Source of the DNA: Clytia hemisphaerica | Taxonomy: Eukaryota > Cnidaria > Hydrozoa > Leptothecata > Clytiidae | NCBI GenBank assembly: GCA_902728285.1 | Contig: CACVBU010001120.1 | Location: 310,001-374,000, forward strand | DNA length: 64,000 nucleotides | Direction of reading: 5' to 3' | Shown: positions 32,101-37,977 of the stretch, one piece after another | Layout of the letters: the number at the start of each line of letters is the position of its first letter | How positions within the stretch are numbered: position 1 is the first letter of the stretch | Translations under genes and position numbers: made by a program | Notes under the pieces: generated by a model | Seen by the model: the letters and a program-made list of their open reading frames with translations, nothing else | Told to the model about the DNA's origin: nothing | Databases searched by the model: none

Positions 32101-34165
32101 TCTGAGTAAAAAATTGTATTACAACAACTCTCTGACTAAAACACACAAAGATATATAGCCGCTTTAAGACCAACAAACTGTCAGCTCTACTGTTATTTTG
32201 ACGTCAAATCTTGTCTTGATCGTACTGACGTCGGTATATTTTTGAACTTCAGGCCGCTGTATTTCTTTGTGTGTTCTAGTTAGAGAGTTGTTGTAATACA
32301 TTTTTTGTCAATTTAAAGCATGAAACATGATTATCGACATTAGATTTCTAAACACCTGAAGAGGTATAACCTGTTACATGACAAAAAATAAGAATTTTGT
32401 GTAGCTTTATCATTCAAAAGTTGAAATAAGACGAGAAACAGTAAAGCAAAACCAGACGTTACCTGTAAATCTTCCAAGGTCCAATGTAGCTTTTTTTGAC
32501 ATGGTCAGATAGTTATTGCTGGTGGCACCGTAAACTGTCGTGAATGAAGCTCCAGCCCCTAAAATACAAAACATCTTAAAATGTAAATTGTTTTGTTTTG
32601 AGCACTCTGGTGACAACAGCAGTCTATGCTCGCTTACCCAAGCCGCACTGACTAGTCCTGGGAAGGACAAAACACGTGTCTACGGATAGATGTAAAATGT
32701 AAATTGCAAAATAAACCGTATAATGCATATTACAAATTTGTAGTGACAGGAGGAACAATGGCCAAGTGGTCAAAGGCGTCAACATCTCAAACCAGGGGAT
32801 TCGCAGTTCGATTTGCGGTTTGAATCCCCGCTCCTTCCAATGTTCCGTTCAGTTCAAAGATAGCCTAGCCGGCTAGCCGTGGAACCCGTGAAAACAATCG
32901 AAAGACTGTCTAAAAGTCCTAGATTAATGGGCCATCCACGTAAAATATCGACTCTACAAATTCATCTAAATCATCTTACAGCATATTTGCAAGAAAGTCT
33001 TTTGGTCAGTATTTTACAAAGATAGTCAACAAACAGTAACTAAAATTAATTCCTAGTTCACACTAAGTACGTCAAATAAAATTTCCATGACATTCGAATA
33101 ACGGCGTTCCCAACGTCGAAACAAGGTTGCAAAATGTAGCTTGGATATCAAGTCCTCCTCTTTTAAATATTAGGGTGTTTTAGAAAAGGGAGGCGGACGC
33201 CCAAAAAAGACGGTGTCCTCTTGGGTGGTGTCTTCTTGGTAACCTAACAAGAGGCGAGAAAAGATTTTTTCCCCTGTGCTGTTGTTTTGGAGTAGACTGT
33301 GAAAAGAAATGGTTTTGTCACTGCTTGCTATTTTATTCGACCTAGGCTCTTTGCCTACGAGGAAAACCCAATATCCGTCCGCTTCCTTCTTCTAAAACAC
33401 CCTATCAATTTTTAAGCAATGCAAGGAAAAAGTAAATCCTAACTGCTAACTAAGATGATGTTGTGGGGGAAGAGGAAGATGGCTTTCTATTAGTGACTTC
33501 TAAGCAAACCTTTGAGTGTGGCAAGTGTATTGGTGGATCCTTCATCTCGAATGGTAGAAACACTTTGTGATTTATCGAAAGACCATAGATGCGATGGTTT
33601 GTCGTTTTGTCCTGAAAAAAGAGAAAATAAATGATCGAAGGAAAAGACTTTCGAAGAATTGGCTTCTAGAAGTAGAAATCTCTTTGAAGATGGGTGAAGA
33701 TATGAATGATACAAATGATTTAATCCGGATCAGTGGACTCAGAGTTATGTATCGAACGCTTTGTTACACTAGTTCTACTTTTTGAAAGATTAGTAATGGG
33801 CTCTTCCAGAAAATGTCCTTAAAAGGGGGGTGGAGGATATATTGTCCGGGAGGTAGCGAAAAATCATCAAAATTTGCCTTGTCCGAGGGTAAATTTGCTC
33901 TGTTCGGGGGTAATTTGGGTTGTCCAAGGGTCAACTGAATACTTGTCCGCGGGGGCCAAAAGTCACTTTGTCTGGGGGGGGGCCAAAAGTCACTTTGTCC
34001 TGGGGGTAAATCACTGAAAATTGTTATATCCTCCACCCCCCCCCCATATTCAATTTTTTTCTAGAAAAGCCCAATAAAGTTTTTGAACAGTTCGAATTAC
34101 TCACCATATGTAGCTGTTGGAAGGATGCACAGAGTGACAAGAAGTGTCAGTGTAATGCTATTCAT
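2178..34165 (-). CDS. Adhesion G-protein-coupled receptor, ectodomain (19 exons, 3' part missing)
   Basis: Nineteen exons chain on the minus strand: 34105-34165 (coding), 33510-33611, 32463-32558, 23477-23690, 22663-22895, 22129-22320, 21693-21788, 20848-20954, 18568-18772, 17769-17916, 17390-17526, 9435-9560, 9207-9278, 5606-5715, 4984-5154, 4018-4086, 3530-3638, 2764-2862 and 2178-2250. All are AG/GT bounded, phase agrees at each join, and they give 806 codons plus 2 nt. Domain order: signal peptide 1-20, LamG about 21-235, FN3 236-331, 332-435 and 436-530, EGF 531-572, HRM 573-633, GAIN 634 onward. HRM followed by GAIN is diagnostic of adhesion GPCRs, cell-surface receptors that self-cleave at the GPS. 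The GPS and seven-helix exons are not in the window, so the GPCR call rests on HRM plus GAIN. Introns 3, 11 and 13 hold nested genes or a large foldback transposon. Confidence 0.88.
2505..2567. repeat. Half copy of the CCCAGC MITE family
   Basis: GAACGTTGAAGCAACGTTG followed by TTTGCCACATCTGGG matches the right arm of the complete copy at 31036-31118. No left arm is visible. Confidence 0.45.
3060..3170. repeat. Partial copy of the 21157-21441 MITE
   Basis: It shares CGATGCATTTACACCGCTAT, TGAGTAGTGCTGCCAT and ATAAAGGTCAGTGGCT with the right half of the complete element. A further decayed piece lies near 40735-40830. Confidence 0.5.
4368..4627. mobile_element. MITE with long inverted ends (ATATCGCTGTCATCAAGG)
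   Basis: The ends ATATCGCTGTCATCAAGGC and its complement are continuous with about 70 bp of inverted repeat (GGTCCAATCTCAAAATTAG...). The target duplication is unclear, perhaps TA. It lies in the GAIN intron between the exons at 4018 and 4984. Confidence 0.55.
4656..4740. repeat. Short hairpin repeat, TCCGCCATTATGGAAA arms
   Basis: TTTCCGCCATTATGGAAA and TTTCCATAATGGCGGA face each other across about 45 bases that contain a second pair of ATTCGAA inverted bases. It looks like a miniature foldback. Confidence 0.5.
5380..5592. repeat. Dispersed repeat, also at 21460-21620
   Basis: The segment with GTAGCGCGCGCTCGAAAA, CAACCGTTACGTCAGATCGC and AGAGTTGCTTCATTTTTCTT occurs in reverse orientation after the MITE at 21157. 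Both are intronic. Confidence 0.5.
5606..9278 (-). CDS. aGPCR exons 13-14: hormone-receptor (HRM) domain
   Basis: Exon 9207-9278 encodes DWPKTFGGDTAEVPCPVG, the signature first half of HRM domains. Exon 5606-5715 continues GFAKRHC and ends HPDLSECVSNEISDLEVL. The conserved WP, CP, G-x-x-x-R-x-C and PDLS-x-C spacing is intact. The acceptor before 9278 (GCGAG) has a weak pyrimidine tract, so the exact exon edge is less sure than the domain. The intervening 3.5-kb intron carries the largest foldback element in the window. Confidence 0.82.
5876..6268. mobile_element. MULE-type MITE, copy 1, 9-bp target duplication
   Basis: The element runs from TAGACTGGAGTCG to GCTTGCTAGACTA and is flanked by ATACTCTTT at 5867-5875 and 6269-6277. 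A 9-bp duplication is the hallmark of Mutator-like elements. A second copy in the opposite orientation is at 26121-26526. Confidence 0.7.
6361..8998. mobile_element. 2.6-kb foldback element with minisatellite arms
   Basis: The ends TACGGTGGCCGAGAAAGC and its complement are flanked by CATAAC at 6355-6360 and 8999-9004 (6-bp duplication). Each arm (about 600 and 1050 bp) is a tandem array of about 20-bp units built on AATTTAAATATTCRAATACG. The core (about 7010-7940) has its own inverted ends (AAAAGCTGGCTCGG), an internal direct repeat (CGGCAATCGTCCTTACGGG at about 7179 and 7361) and a tRNA-like stretch. No transposase is encoded. It sits in the HRM intron of the receptor gene. Confidence 0.8.
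7654..7724 (-). repeat. tRNA-like sequence (A and B boxes) inside the foldback core
   Basis: Read on the minus strand, TGGCCCAGTGGC fits the A box and AGTTCGAAGC fits the B box with correct spacing. The 5' end does not pair with the 3' GGGGCAC, so it is a tRNA-derived relic and not a working tRNA. Confidence 0.5.
9435..9560 (-). CDS. aGPCR exon 12: EGF-like domain
   Basis: One 126-nt exon bounded by phase-1 introns encodes a complete EGF module. It opens DRNECL, carries six cysteines and closes with CVCPKGYHGNGRVCR. The symmetrical 1-1 exon is the usual shuffled EGF unit. The leading D-x-N-E-C suggests calcium binding, although the middle Asn and Tyr/Phe residues of the full calcium consensus are only partly matched. 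Confidence 0.9.
9971..9978 (+). promoter_or_regulatory. TGACGTCA palindrome (CRE/ATF site), gene A
   Basis: A perfect CRE palindrome lies 118 bp before the ATG, inside a block (GTCACAAAAGTGACGTCAAT, then TCTTTTTATA) that is conserved at the paralogue 4 kb downstream. bZIP proteins of the CREB/ATF class bind this site. Confidence 0.55.
10096..12953 (+). CDS. Unrecognised 588-aa protein, gene A of a tandem pair
   Basis: Two exons: 10096-10189 (opens MDCSPEYVVYYHW) and 11281-12953, joined in phase 1 (AAA G / GT GGA). The conserved N-terminal part, about 190 residues, includes FDYRQKYEIERCMRR, KYSDSIFGQNSYLIYADKY, then FSVFEDDF followed by an acidic run and FADRY. A long, charged, probably disordered middle follows with KQTQT at 12303-12317, a dynein-light-chain-type motif. 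A conserved IENES...FRFES block comes near the end. Unlike its paralogue, it has a hydrophobic helix at 12789-12851 (LLLIFLFIYFPILLFTTFLN) and an acidic Trp-containing tail. It may therefore be tail-anchored in a membrane. It lies antisense in intron 11 of the receptor gene. I do not recognise the family and assign no function. Confidence 0.8.
10571..11212. mobile_element. 642-bp MITE, CAACGATGTAAAAATAATAG ends, 7-bp duplication
   Basis: The inverted ends of about 30 bp (CAACGATGTAAAAATAATAG, then ATAACCAACT) are flanked by ATCAGAC at 10564-10570 and 11213-11219. It fills most of intron 1 of gene A, ending 68 bp before the acceptor. A second copy in reverse orientation is at 19051-19666. Confidence 0.8.
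12989..13182. mobile_element. MITE with CAGTAGCGTAG ends, in the gene A 3' UTR
   Basis: Arms of about 55 bp (CAGTAGCGTAGCCAAGAGGG and on through GGAGAGCAGATTTTTATG) pair with the right end. No exact target duplication survives. It lies between the stop codon of gene A and an AATAAA at 13193, so the mature transcript would carry the hairpin. A sister copy is at 18057-18215. Confidence 0.7.
13193..13198 (+). terminator. Candidate polyadenylation signal of gene A
   Basis: AATAAA 240 bp after the stop codon and just beyond the MITE. It is the first such hexamer downstream of the gene. Confidence 0.35.
13199..14080. other. Spacer between the tandem genes A and B
   Basis: AT-rich sequence without a convincing exon or repeat. 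Similarity between the two gene copies resumes around 14080, just upstream of the CRE. Confidence 0.4.
14093..14100 (+). promoter_or_regulatory. TGACGTCA palindrome (CRE/ATF site), gene B
   Basis: The same palindrome as at gene A, 127 bp before the ATG, within GTGTCACAGAAGTGACGTCA followed by a T-rich TATA-like stretch. Conservation of this short block stands out against a poorly conserved surrounding promoter. Confidence 0.55.
14227..16782 (+). CDS. Unrecognised 590-aa protein, gene B of the tandem pair
   Basis: Two exons, 14227-14320 and 15104-16782, with the same phase-1 splice as gene A. Exon 1 differs from gene A at only four residues (MDCSPEYVVYYHW is identical). Shared blocks include FDYHKKYEVEKCMRR, KYSDSIFGRYSYLEYADRY, FSVFEDDF and FADRY. 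After about residue 200 it is Lys-rich, then Asn/Glu/Thr-rich and probably disordered. KETQT at 16180-16194 aligns with KQTQT of gene A. The C-terminus lacks the hydrophobic helix; instead it has an aromatic, acidic stretch (FFDWISDWFDFFF) and ends DSDWPVGV. This is a duplicate of gene A with a diverged tail. It lies antisense in intron 11 of the receptor gene. Family not recognised. Confidence 0.8.
14386..14534 (+). mobile_element. tRNA-derived SINE (family 1), internally deleted
   Basis: It starts with an A box, TGGTATAGTGGTC, and continues into GGGGAATTGCGGGTAGTC and GGGTGCTGACAGG. These match the complement of the fuller copy at 28182-28390, but the B-box section is missing. It lies in intron 1 of gene B. 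Confidence 0.6.
16783..17389. other. Sequence between gene B and receptor exon 11
   Basis: No exon, RNA gene or clear repeat seen. It is the 3' flank of gene B, and I found no AATAAA in a convincing position. Confidence 0.4.
17390..17916 (-). CDS. aGPCR exons 10-11: fibronectin type III domain 3
   Basis: Exon 17769-17916 has EVEVTRSHEKQITLVWKP and YEIRYRKF. Exon 17390-17526 has LQGLEEKTSYLINIRPLLEN and ends LVKTK in phase 1. All FN3 hallmark positions are present (B-strand Trp, C-strand Tyr, F-strand Tyr). Confidence 0.85.
18057..18215. mobile_element. MITE with CAGTAGCGTAG ends, copy 2, 6-bp duplication
   Basis: Arms CAGTAGCGTAGACAGGAGGG and complement, flanked by GTTTAG at 18051-18056 and 18216-18221. 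hAT-like ends (CAGTRGCGTAG) but the duplication is 6 bp, not 8. Confidence 0.7.
18568..20954 (-). CDS. aGPCR exons 8-9: fibronectin type III domain 2
   Basis: Exon 20848-20954 starts APPVITEVEVKNSSTIIVSF and ends phase 0 at SINSYQ. Exon 18568-18772 continues VRISKQNQ and has the canonical LEPSTKYRIQITSINELG. This is a typical FN3 fold split at the C strand. The 2.1-kb intron between them holds a large GGACCTACC-family element and a 616-bp MITE. Confidence 0.85.
18807..20532. mobile_element. GGACCTACC-family element, large copy with internal duplication
   Basis: It begins GGACCTACCTGTTATGC and ends CCACCGGGGTAGGTCC. The interior is a tandem duplication of about 0.47 kb (CATCTATCTCAT...GAACATTGATGTATG...ACAAAAATCTGCTTGA at about 18998 and 20108). 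The first unit is split by the 616-bp MITE at 19051. Open frames inside are repeat-derived, not genes. Confidence 0.6.
19051..19666. mobile_element. 616-bp MITE, CAACGATG family, copy 2 (reverse), 7-bp duplication
   Basis: Same ends as 10571-11212 but inverted, flanked by ATGTATG at 19044-19050 and 19667-19673. The uninterrupted sister site at 20153-20159 has ATGTATG once, which confirms the ends. It lacks about 30 bp present in copy 1. Confidence 0.85.
21157..21441. mobile_element. 285-bp MITE, CACTGACC ends, 8-bp duplication
   Basis: Inverted ends of about 28 bp (CACTGACCTTTATATA, then CCCTGGACCAAG) are flanked by GCTATTGG at 21149-21156 and 21442-21449. Partial relatives are at 3060 and 40735. 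An 8-bp duplication fits hAT or P superfamilies. Confidence 0.75.
21693..22320 (-). CDS. aGPCR exons 6-7: fibronectin type III domain 1
   Basis: Exon 22129-22320 carries EVCLKWNVRL and THVRYS, the B and C strands; exon 21693-21788 carries LYDFTMNTILTDG, the F/G region. It is the most divergent of the three FN3 units: the usual B-strand Trp is present, but the tail has an extra CKTKNG. Bounded by phase-1 introns on both sides, with one internal phase-1 intron. Confidence 0.7.
22663..33611 (-). CDS. aGPCR exons 2-5: laminin-G-like (concanavalin-type) domain
   Basis: Exon 33510-33611 opens the fold with HLWSFDKSQ. Exon 32463-32558 ends in LDLGRFT. Exon 23477-23690 carries CTAGITISLLVRF and FVSWALTRNGDD. 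Exon 22663-22895 gives the strand LKVYINGQQV, then YDNLAIWYRGLSADEI. This is the standard order of a LamG/pentraxin-like jelly roll of about 190 residues, including the paired cysteines before the ITISL strand. It probably binds glycans or matrix ligands. The fold is split across an 8.8-kb intron (23691-32462) that contains the kinase gene on the other strand. Confidence 0.85.
23119..23305. mobile_element. MITE with TACACCTTTTCGACCGTAG ends
   Basis: The 19-bp ends are perfect inverted repeats. No target duplication could be settled. It lies in the LamG intron between receptor exons 5 and 4. Confidence 0.55.
23944..24326. mobile_element. Non-autonomous element, GGACCTACC family, copy 2
   Basis: It opens GGACCTACCTGATGATGAG and closes CACCGGGGTAGGTCC, matching copy 1 at 1534-1904 along most of its length. 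Ends are inverted; no coding capacity. Confidence 0.55.
24626..24633 (+). promoter_or_regulatory. TGACGTCA palindrome upstream of kinase exon 1a
   Basis: It sits in TTTGACGTCAAATA, 157 bp before the ATG at 24790. The same core in the same context (TTTGACGTCAAATA) lies before exon 1b. Confidence 0.5.
24790..24951 (+). CDS. Kinase first exon 1a (alternative or orphan duplicate)
   Basis: It encodes 54 residues with a glycine loop (GRSLGEGAFGMVKQAT) and ends in phase 0 at HNDQ before GTAAGC. A 48-nt stretch (24834-24881) is identical to exon 1b at 27421-27468. Downstream of it I find no copy of the remaining kinase exons before exon 1b. It is therefore either a relic of a tandem duplication or an alternative first exon that could splice in frame to the VAIK exon at 27801. 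Confidence 0.65.
24952..25843. other. Sequence downstream of exon 1a
   Basis: No kinase-like exon or other convincing gene is visible. Open frames here lack recognisable domains. Confidence 0.4.
25844..26090. mobile_element. Tc1/mariner-type MITE (TA duplication)
   Basis: The arms AAGTCTATTCACGATAAG and on through TGTGCACTCTTTTTTCTTTTA are inverted at the other end, with TA directly outside each end. The TA target site suggests the Tc1/mariner superfamily. Confidence 0.6.
26121..26526. mobile_element. MULE-type MITE, copy 2
   Basis: Reverse-oriented copy of 5876-6268, from TAGTCTAGCAAGCTAGACG to GACTCCAGTCTA. An 8-bp duplication GTTTTTTT flanks it (26113-26120, 26527-26534). The shared open frame of about 62 codons is diverged without sign of protein constraint. 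Confidence 0.65.
27202..27209 (+). promoter_or_regulatory. TGACGTCA palindrome upstream of kinase exon 1b
   Basis: It lies 162 bp before the ATG at 27371, in the same TTTGACGTCAAATA context as at exon 1a, so the spacing is kept to within a few bases. Confidence 0.5.
27371..31641 (+). CDS. Serine/threonine protein kinase, five exons, 368 aa
   Basis: Exons 27371-27538, 27801-28069, 28477-28532, 30649-30799 and 31179-31641 join in frame. All catalytic marks are present: glycine loop LGEGAFG (21-27), VAIK Lys60, HRD at 145-147 with Asn152 (RDLKLSN), DFG at 165-167, GTPGYLAPE at 184-192, DMYSLGVILYKLLTGKYP and the late SRP Arg. It should transfer phosphate from ATP to Ser/Thr. Oddities: about 25 extra residues between the glycine loop and VAIK, a shortened region after GKYP, and a basic, Asn-rich C-terminal tail of about 100 residues. 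I cannot assign a subfamily. It lies antisense in receptor intron 3. Introns 2, 3 and 4 each contain a transposon. The stop overlaps AATAAA at 31637. Confidence 0.85.
28182..28390 (-). mobile_element. tRNA-derived SINE (family 1), fuller copy
   Basis: On the minus strand it opens CAGGGTGCTGTGGTATAGTG (A box TGGTATAGTGG), then a B box GGTTCGATTCC, then a tail with GGGGAATTGGGTAGTCTGTC and GGTGCTGACGGGG shared with 14386-14534. It lies in kinase intron 2. Confidence 0.7.
28658..30541. mobile_element. 1.9-kb foldback element, TATGGCGCGCC ends, 6-bp duplication
   Basis: It starts TATGGCGCGCCAAAGCGG and ends with the complement, flanked by AGACAG at 28652-28657 and 30542-30547. The outer arms are tandem arrays of a 20-bp unit (ACTATCTTTCATTTCGCGRC), about 11 copies left and about 9 right. 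The inner arms are A-rich and T-rich complements. No protein is encoded. It occupies nearly all of kinase intron 3. Confidence 0.82.
31036..31118. mobile_element. 83-bp MITE, CCCAGCTG ends (ACGTT-rich)
   Basis: CCCAGCTGACACACAACGTT faces its complement across a short ACGTT-rich core. Same family as 58377-58474 and a half copy near 2505. It lies in kinase intron 4. Confidence 0.65.
31642..32113. other. 3' flank of the kinase gene
   Basis: No gene or clear repeat seen between the kinase stop codon and the MITE at 32114. Confidence 0.4.
32114..32302. mobile_element. MITE with TTGTATTACAACAACTCTC ends
   Basis: Arms of about 48 bp (TTGTATTACAACAACTCTCT, then ACACACAAAGA) are inverted at the right end. 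A TGACGTCA lies near its centre at 32199-32206, so that copy of the palindrome is transposon-borne. Confidence 0.6.
32749..32935 (+). mobile_element. tRNA-Ser-like SINE (family 2), copy 1
   Basis: The A box TGGCCAAGTGG, a long variable-arm-like hairpin (TTCGCAGTTCGATTTGCG) and the B box GGTTTGAATCC resemble a type II (Ser/Leu) tRNA. The acceptor stem pairs only partly. A non-tRNA tail follows (GTTCCGTTCAGTTC, GGCTAGCCGTGGAACCCGTG), shared with 37978-38145. Confidence 0.7.
33825..34045. mobile_element. G-rich foldback repeat, GGGGGGTGGAGGATATA ends
   Basis: GGGGGGTGGAGGATATA faces TATATCCTCCACCCCCCC, with internal TTGTCCRRGGG repeats between. It lies in receptor intron 1. Confidence 0.5.
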
Positions 34166-34168
34166 GAT
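34105..34168 (-). CDS. aGPCR exon 1: start codon and signal peptide
   Basis: The ATG at 34165 opens MNSITLTLLVTLCILPTATY, a classic signal peptide, ending in phase 1 before a GTGAGT donor. A long pyrimidine tract ending CACAG lies three bases before the ATG. Transcription therefore probably starts in an untranslated exon further right, which I could not locate. Confidence 0.85.
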
Positions 34169-34739
34169 CTGTGAAAGAAGAAGAAAAAAAGATATCTGAA
34201 AACTAAAAAAGGATTTTAACCACAACCTTGTCCCCGGGCTCTAATTATCAAGAATAAGTGAGCAAAATTTCAGCAAAACCGTCAAATTTATGAAGACTCC
34301 TCCATACTTCATATAGATACGTTGAGTCCACAAAGACATAGAAATAGAAACGATGTCCTTTGAAAATCTTTAATGAAATATTTTCGACGTGATGGGGTAA
34401 ACTACATATTATTTTCCGTATCATTAATGAGCTACAGTACAGATTATTCGAGTTGATCTTCGCAAAGTCTACGAATTACTTCCGGATTGATTTAGTGGTT
34501 AGATTAAACCGGATATAAAATCAGGGAATTCCATCGGATTATGAGAGTTATCCGATTTTAAACAATAATAAACGTGTGTCCTTTATAAGAAACATCTCGT
34601 GAACACACTAGGAGATATTTCATACCTCTCAAGGGTAGCATTTTACTTTGGCATATTGGGGTCAAACTGCGAGAGCAATATGAACTGAGAATCTCGGAGA
34701 AAATTTACTGTAAAATTATTATGAAATATCCCGAACTTA
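34169..34739. other. Upstream region of the receptor start exon
   Basis: Apart from the pyrimidine tract of a probable acceptor just before the start exon (34169-34190), I see no promoter element or leader exon that I can support. Confidence 0.35.
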
Positions 34740-35969
34740 GGGACCGTCATACAAATATTGTTTTAATCGTTTGAGAAAAAATCGTATAGCGAAAAGGTAT
34801 GAAACGATTTAGTAGCCAAAGATTTGAAGAAAAATCGTTTTCTAAACGATGACTGACAAACTATGAAAAGGAATTCGTTTTCATTCGTTTTCAATTTTGA
34901 AAATCGTTTACAACCTTTTTAAATATCCAGATTTCGTTTAAGTGTACTCAAAATCGTTTTGGTGTACTCAAAATCGTTTTGGTGTACTCAAAATCGTTTT
35001 GGTGTTCTCAAAATCGTTTTGGTGTACTCAAAATCGTTCTGGTGTTCTCAAAATCGTTTTGGTGTACTCAAAATCGTTCTGGTGTTCTCGAAATCGTTTT
35101 AGGTTTATATAGATCGTTCTTTTAAATAGAAAAACGTTCCATCCGGAGGCAAAACGTTTCAATAAAATTAAATCGTTTTTGCCCCATTAAAATTCGTCAT
35201 AAATCAGTTAGTGTACCAGACATGGCCAAGTAAAGGTACAAGAGTGGAGAGACAATGCATAGGTCCATATATAAAATATGTGGACTCTTAATTGTCGGTG
35301 TGAAAGTCCATGCTACTTTGAATTCCCTACCCCTTAGCTTTCCAAAAATATATAACGAGTGCTTTGACTTTTTTAGAGGGGCTAAGAAACTGGTTTTAGT
35401 TTACGCACACAGGAGAGCAAGAAGAATTATCACACCCCTGTCTCAGTGACCCAGTGAGAATTTATTAGCCAGTGAGGATAAAATGGAGGAGCTTAAAGTC
35501 AACAAGGTAGAAAATCCCTTGCTTATTATGGTTGGGGATTTGAAAAGCCTTGGCTATTAGCTAGTAATCGTTTAATAGTTTAGACATTCGTTTAATGTTT
35601 CAGATATTTGGTTTAATAGGTTAGATATTCGTTTACTAGTTTAGATATTCGTTTTAGAGGTATGATATTCGTTTCATAGGTAAGAAATTCGTTTTAGAGG
35701 TAAGAAATTCGTTTTGTGATAGTTTCAAATTCGTTTTGATAGTTTCAAATTCGTTTAATTGATTAGGAAATCGTTTTAACTTGAAGACTTTCTTTTCAAA
35801 TCGTTTTACCACTTTTTGTTCAAAGAAAAAACGTTTAAAATCGTTTAATAACGTTTCAGCCTGACATCGCTTTAAATTGGTACGATTCTTAAACAATTAA
35901 AATCATTTGGGAAACGAAAGAAATCGTGTAAATTCGTTGAAAAGTGAAACAATATTTGTACATGGTCCC
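34740..35969. mobile_element. Harbinger-type foldback element with ATCGTTTT repeat arms
   Basis: It begins GGGACCGTCATACAAATATT and ends AATATTTGTACATGGTCCC, with TTA on both sides (34737-34739 and 35970-35972). TWA duplications and GGG ends fit PIF/Harbinger. The left arm has about eight tandem GGTGTACTCAAAATCGTTTT units (20 bp). The right arm is rich in ATTCGTTTTAGAGGTAAGAA and GTTTAATAGTTTAGATATTC units. No transposase. Confidence 0.7.
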
Positions 35970-35972
35970 TTA

Positions 35973-37977
35973 TTAACTTAACATTAAGAAAACATTAACA
36001 AAATTTTCAATTTTTCAAATTTTACATCAATGTTTTGACAGATAGTCGTGGAGGTGTTTTCACTATACAGAGTATGTATGTCTTGTAGATATTTTATCTT
36101 TCTTTTACTTTTATCTTTTAAACTTGGGGGCTAAAAGGTCTCAGGGCAACTGGTACCTAGAAATAGTCTTTGGCCAAGGGCCAGGGGCTTTTACTTAAAT
36201 CTTTTAAACTTGAAAACGATGATAAAATTATCGAAATATATTGTCCAAATATAAATCTTTGAATAAATCCACATTAACAATTACGTTCTCCTTCTTTGAT
36301 CTAACAAAAAACAGTTTCTCAACCATGTACTGCCCACGCAGGGCTTGGCAAAACACAGAACAGATTTGCGCATACCAAAGATAAAAAAGTAAGGGTATTA
36401 GTGGTCAACTAATATTAATTAATAAAATGTAAACTTTAATCTAAATCTGATTAATGAAACGAAAATAACATGCTCGTAGTAAGCCAATCATCTTTAATAA
36501 TTTCGAATTTGAAATGCGATTTGTAGAACATTTTCGTGTGGCAACAAAAAAGGTTTTAAGCGATGACCTTTTTACAAGTAGGGTATTTTCGTTGATATGA
36601 GTACGCTCTGATGTAGCGGTACGTCTCTGTATATTATTACATTTCCGTACCTCTCTATTGGTACGGTCCTAATTAAGTAAAAGGAAATATGATAGCCGTA
36701 TCTGATGCCAGCGAAAACCATCCTTCTATATCTTTTAGACCGAACGACAGAAAAATTATACAGTTATATTACGATGGAAAGAATTATCTGTTTCAGAAGG
36801 GCAACTGTAATGGCATTTTTTGTCTCCCTCGCAAAATTGTATTCCCGATTCAATTAATTGATAGAATCTAGCTAGTATATAGCTGAATATACAAAGGCTA
36901 AGGCCCAAAGAAGCTTTAATCAAGACTTCATACATACAAAATAAGAACTTGACCTGTTTACGGGGCCCCGCCGAGACGGTCAATACAATGCCGCCGCTAT
37001 ATAAAAGAAAGTGCATTAATGGTCCATGCTTCGAGAGCAATCAATCAATCACATAAAAGGAGCTTAGCCTTAATGATCAAACAAAGATTATCGAGCATGC
37101 TGAAAAAATAATTAGGTTTTCTCATGAGAACAGTTTTATAGGAATATTGGCTGAAATTTAGCCGTAACCTAAGACTAAGAGCAAACTAAGTACAGTCTAA
37201 GATGTCAGACATAACTAAAAGAATACTGTTTCCTTCTATAGAGGTAAAGAAACTTTAAGCATGTTAAAGATGTCTTTAAAGAACATAAAGATTTCAAAAT
37301 AAGAAGACTGAGACTGATGCTGAGCCAAAACCTGTAGTCTTATAAGAAAATCAAAGGATAATATCTCGTGGTAACGTTAGATTTCTTTTTCTGTCAACGC
37401 GCCTGTATGTTAATGAATTGAAATGGAAATCAAAAAGAAACCAAGCTGATCAATTTTGATTATTGATCCGGTTTTTATTAAGATGGGAAGTCTGAAGTTG
37501 ACCTTCAAGCTTAGATGGCATTTTTATAAAGCGATGTTTAGGACTACAAACTCTGCTGTGGAAGGAAAACAAACCGAGGCTCCTTTCTTTTAACTCTAGC
37601 CTCTTCAGAAATTTTAACTCATGGTTGACGCGAGGACGCTAATAGAAATTTTCTGCCAATAATTGAACCGATACCTTAAAACTTAAAAGCTTGCAAGCTA
37701 CTTAAGACATTATGATCAGTCGTTACGTCTTTTTTTTAATATGCCATGTCATTCAAAGGACAATTTAATTATTTTCTGATTGCTTTTAATGTGAGCAATT
37801 TATAAACAACCATTTATTTATCTTGTCTACATGATTGCTTACAAAATGCTGGCATTGTATATACGGAAAGTATATCAAAATGAATGTCTGCTCTTTTAAA
37901 ACAAAAACGGTCCATTTGACTCGTCCAGCCTTTTGATGAGGCGCATCGATAGAGATAGAGTCAATATTTGACGAGGA
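35973..37977. other. Intergenic sequence
   Basis: No exon, RNA gene or repeat that I can support; the few short open frames have no recognisable features. Confidence 0.4.

Noticed and set aside
32749..32843. Functional tRNA-Ser gene
   Set aside because: Only four acceptor pairs form well and a second copy shares a non-tRNA tail, so it is a SINE head.
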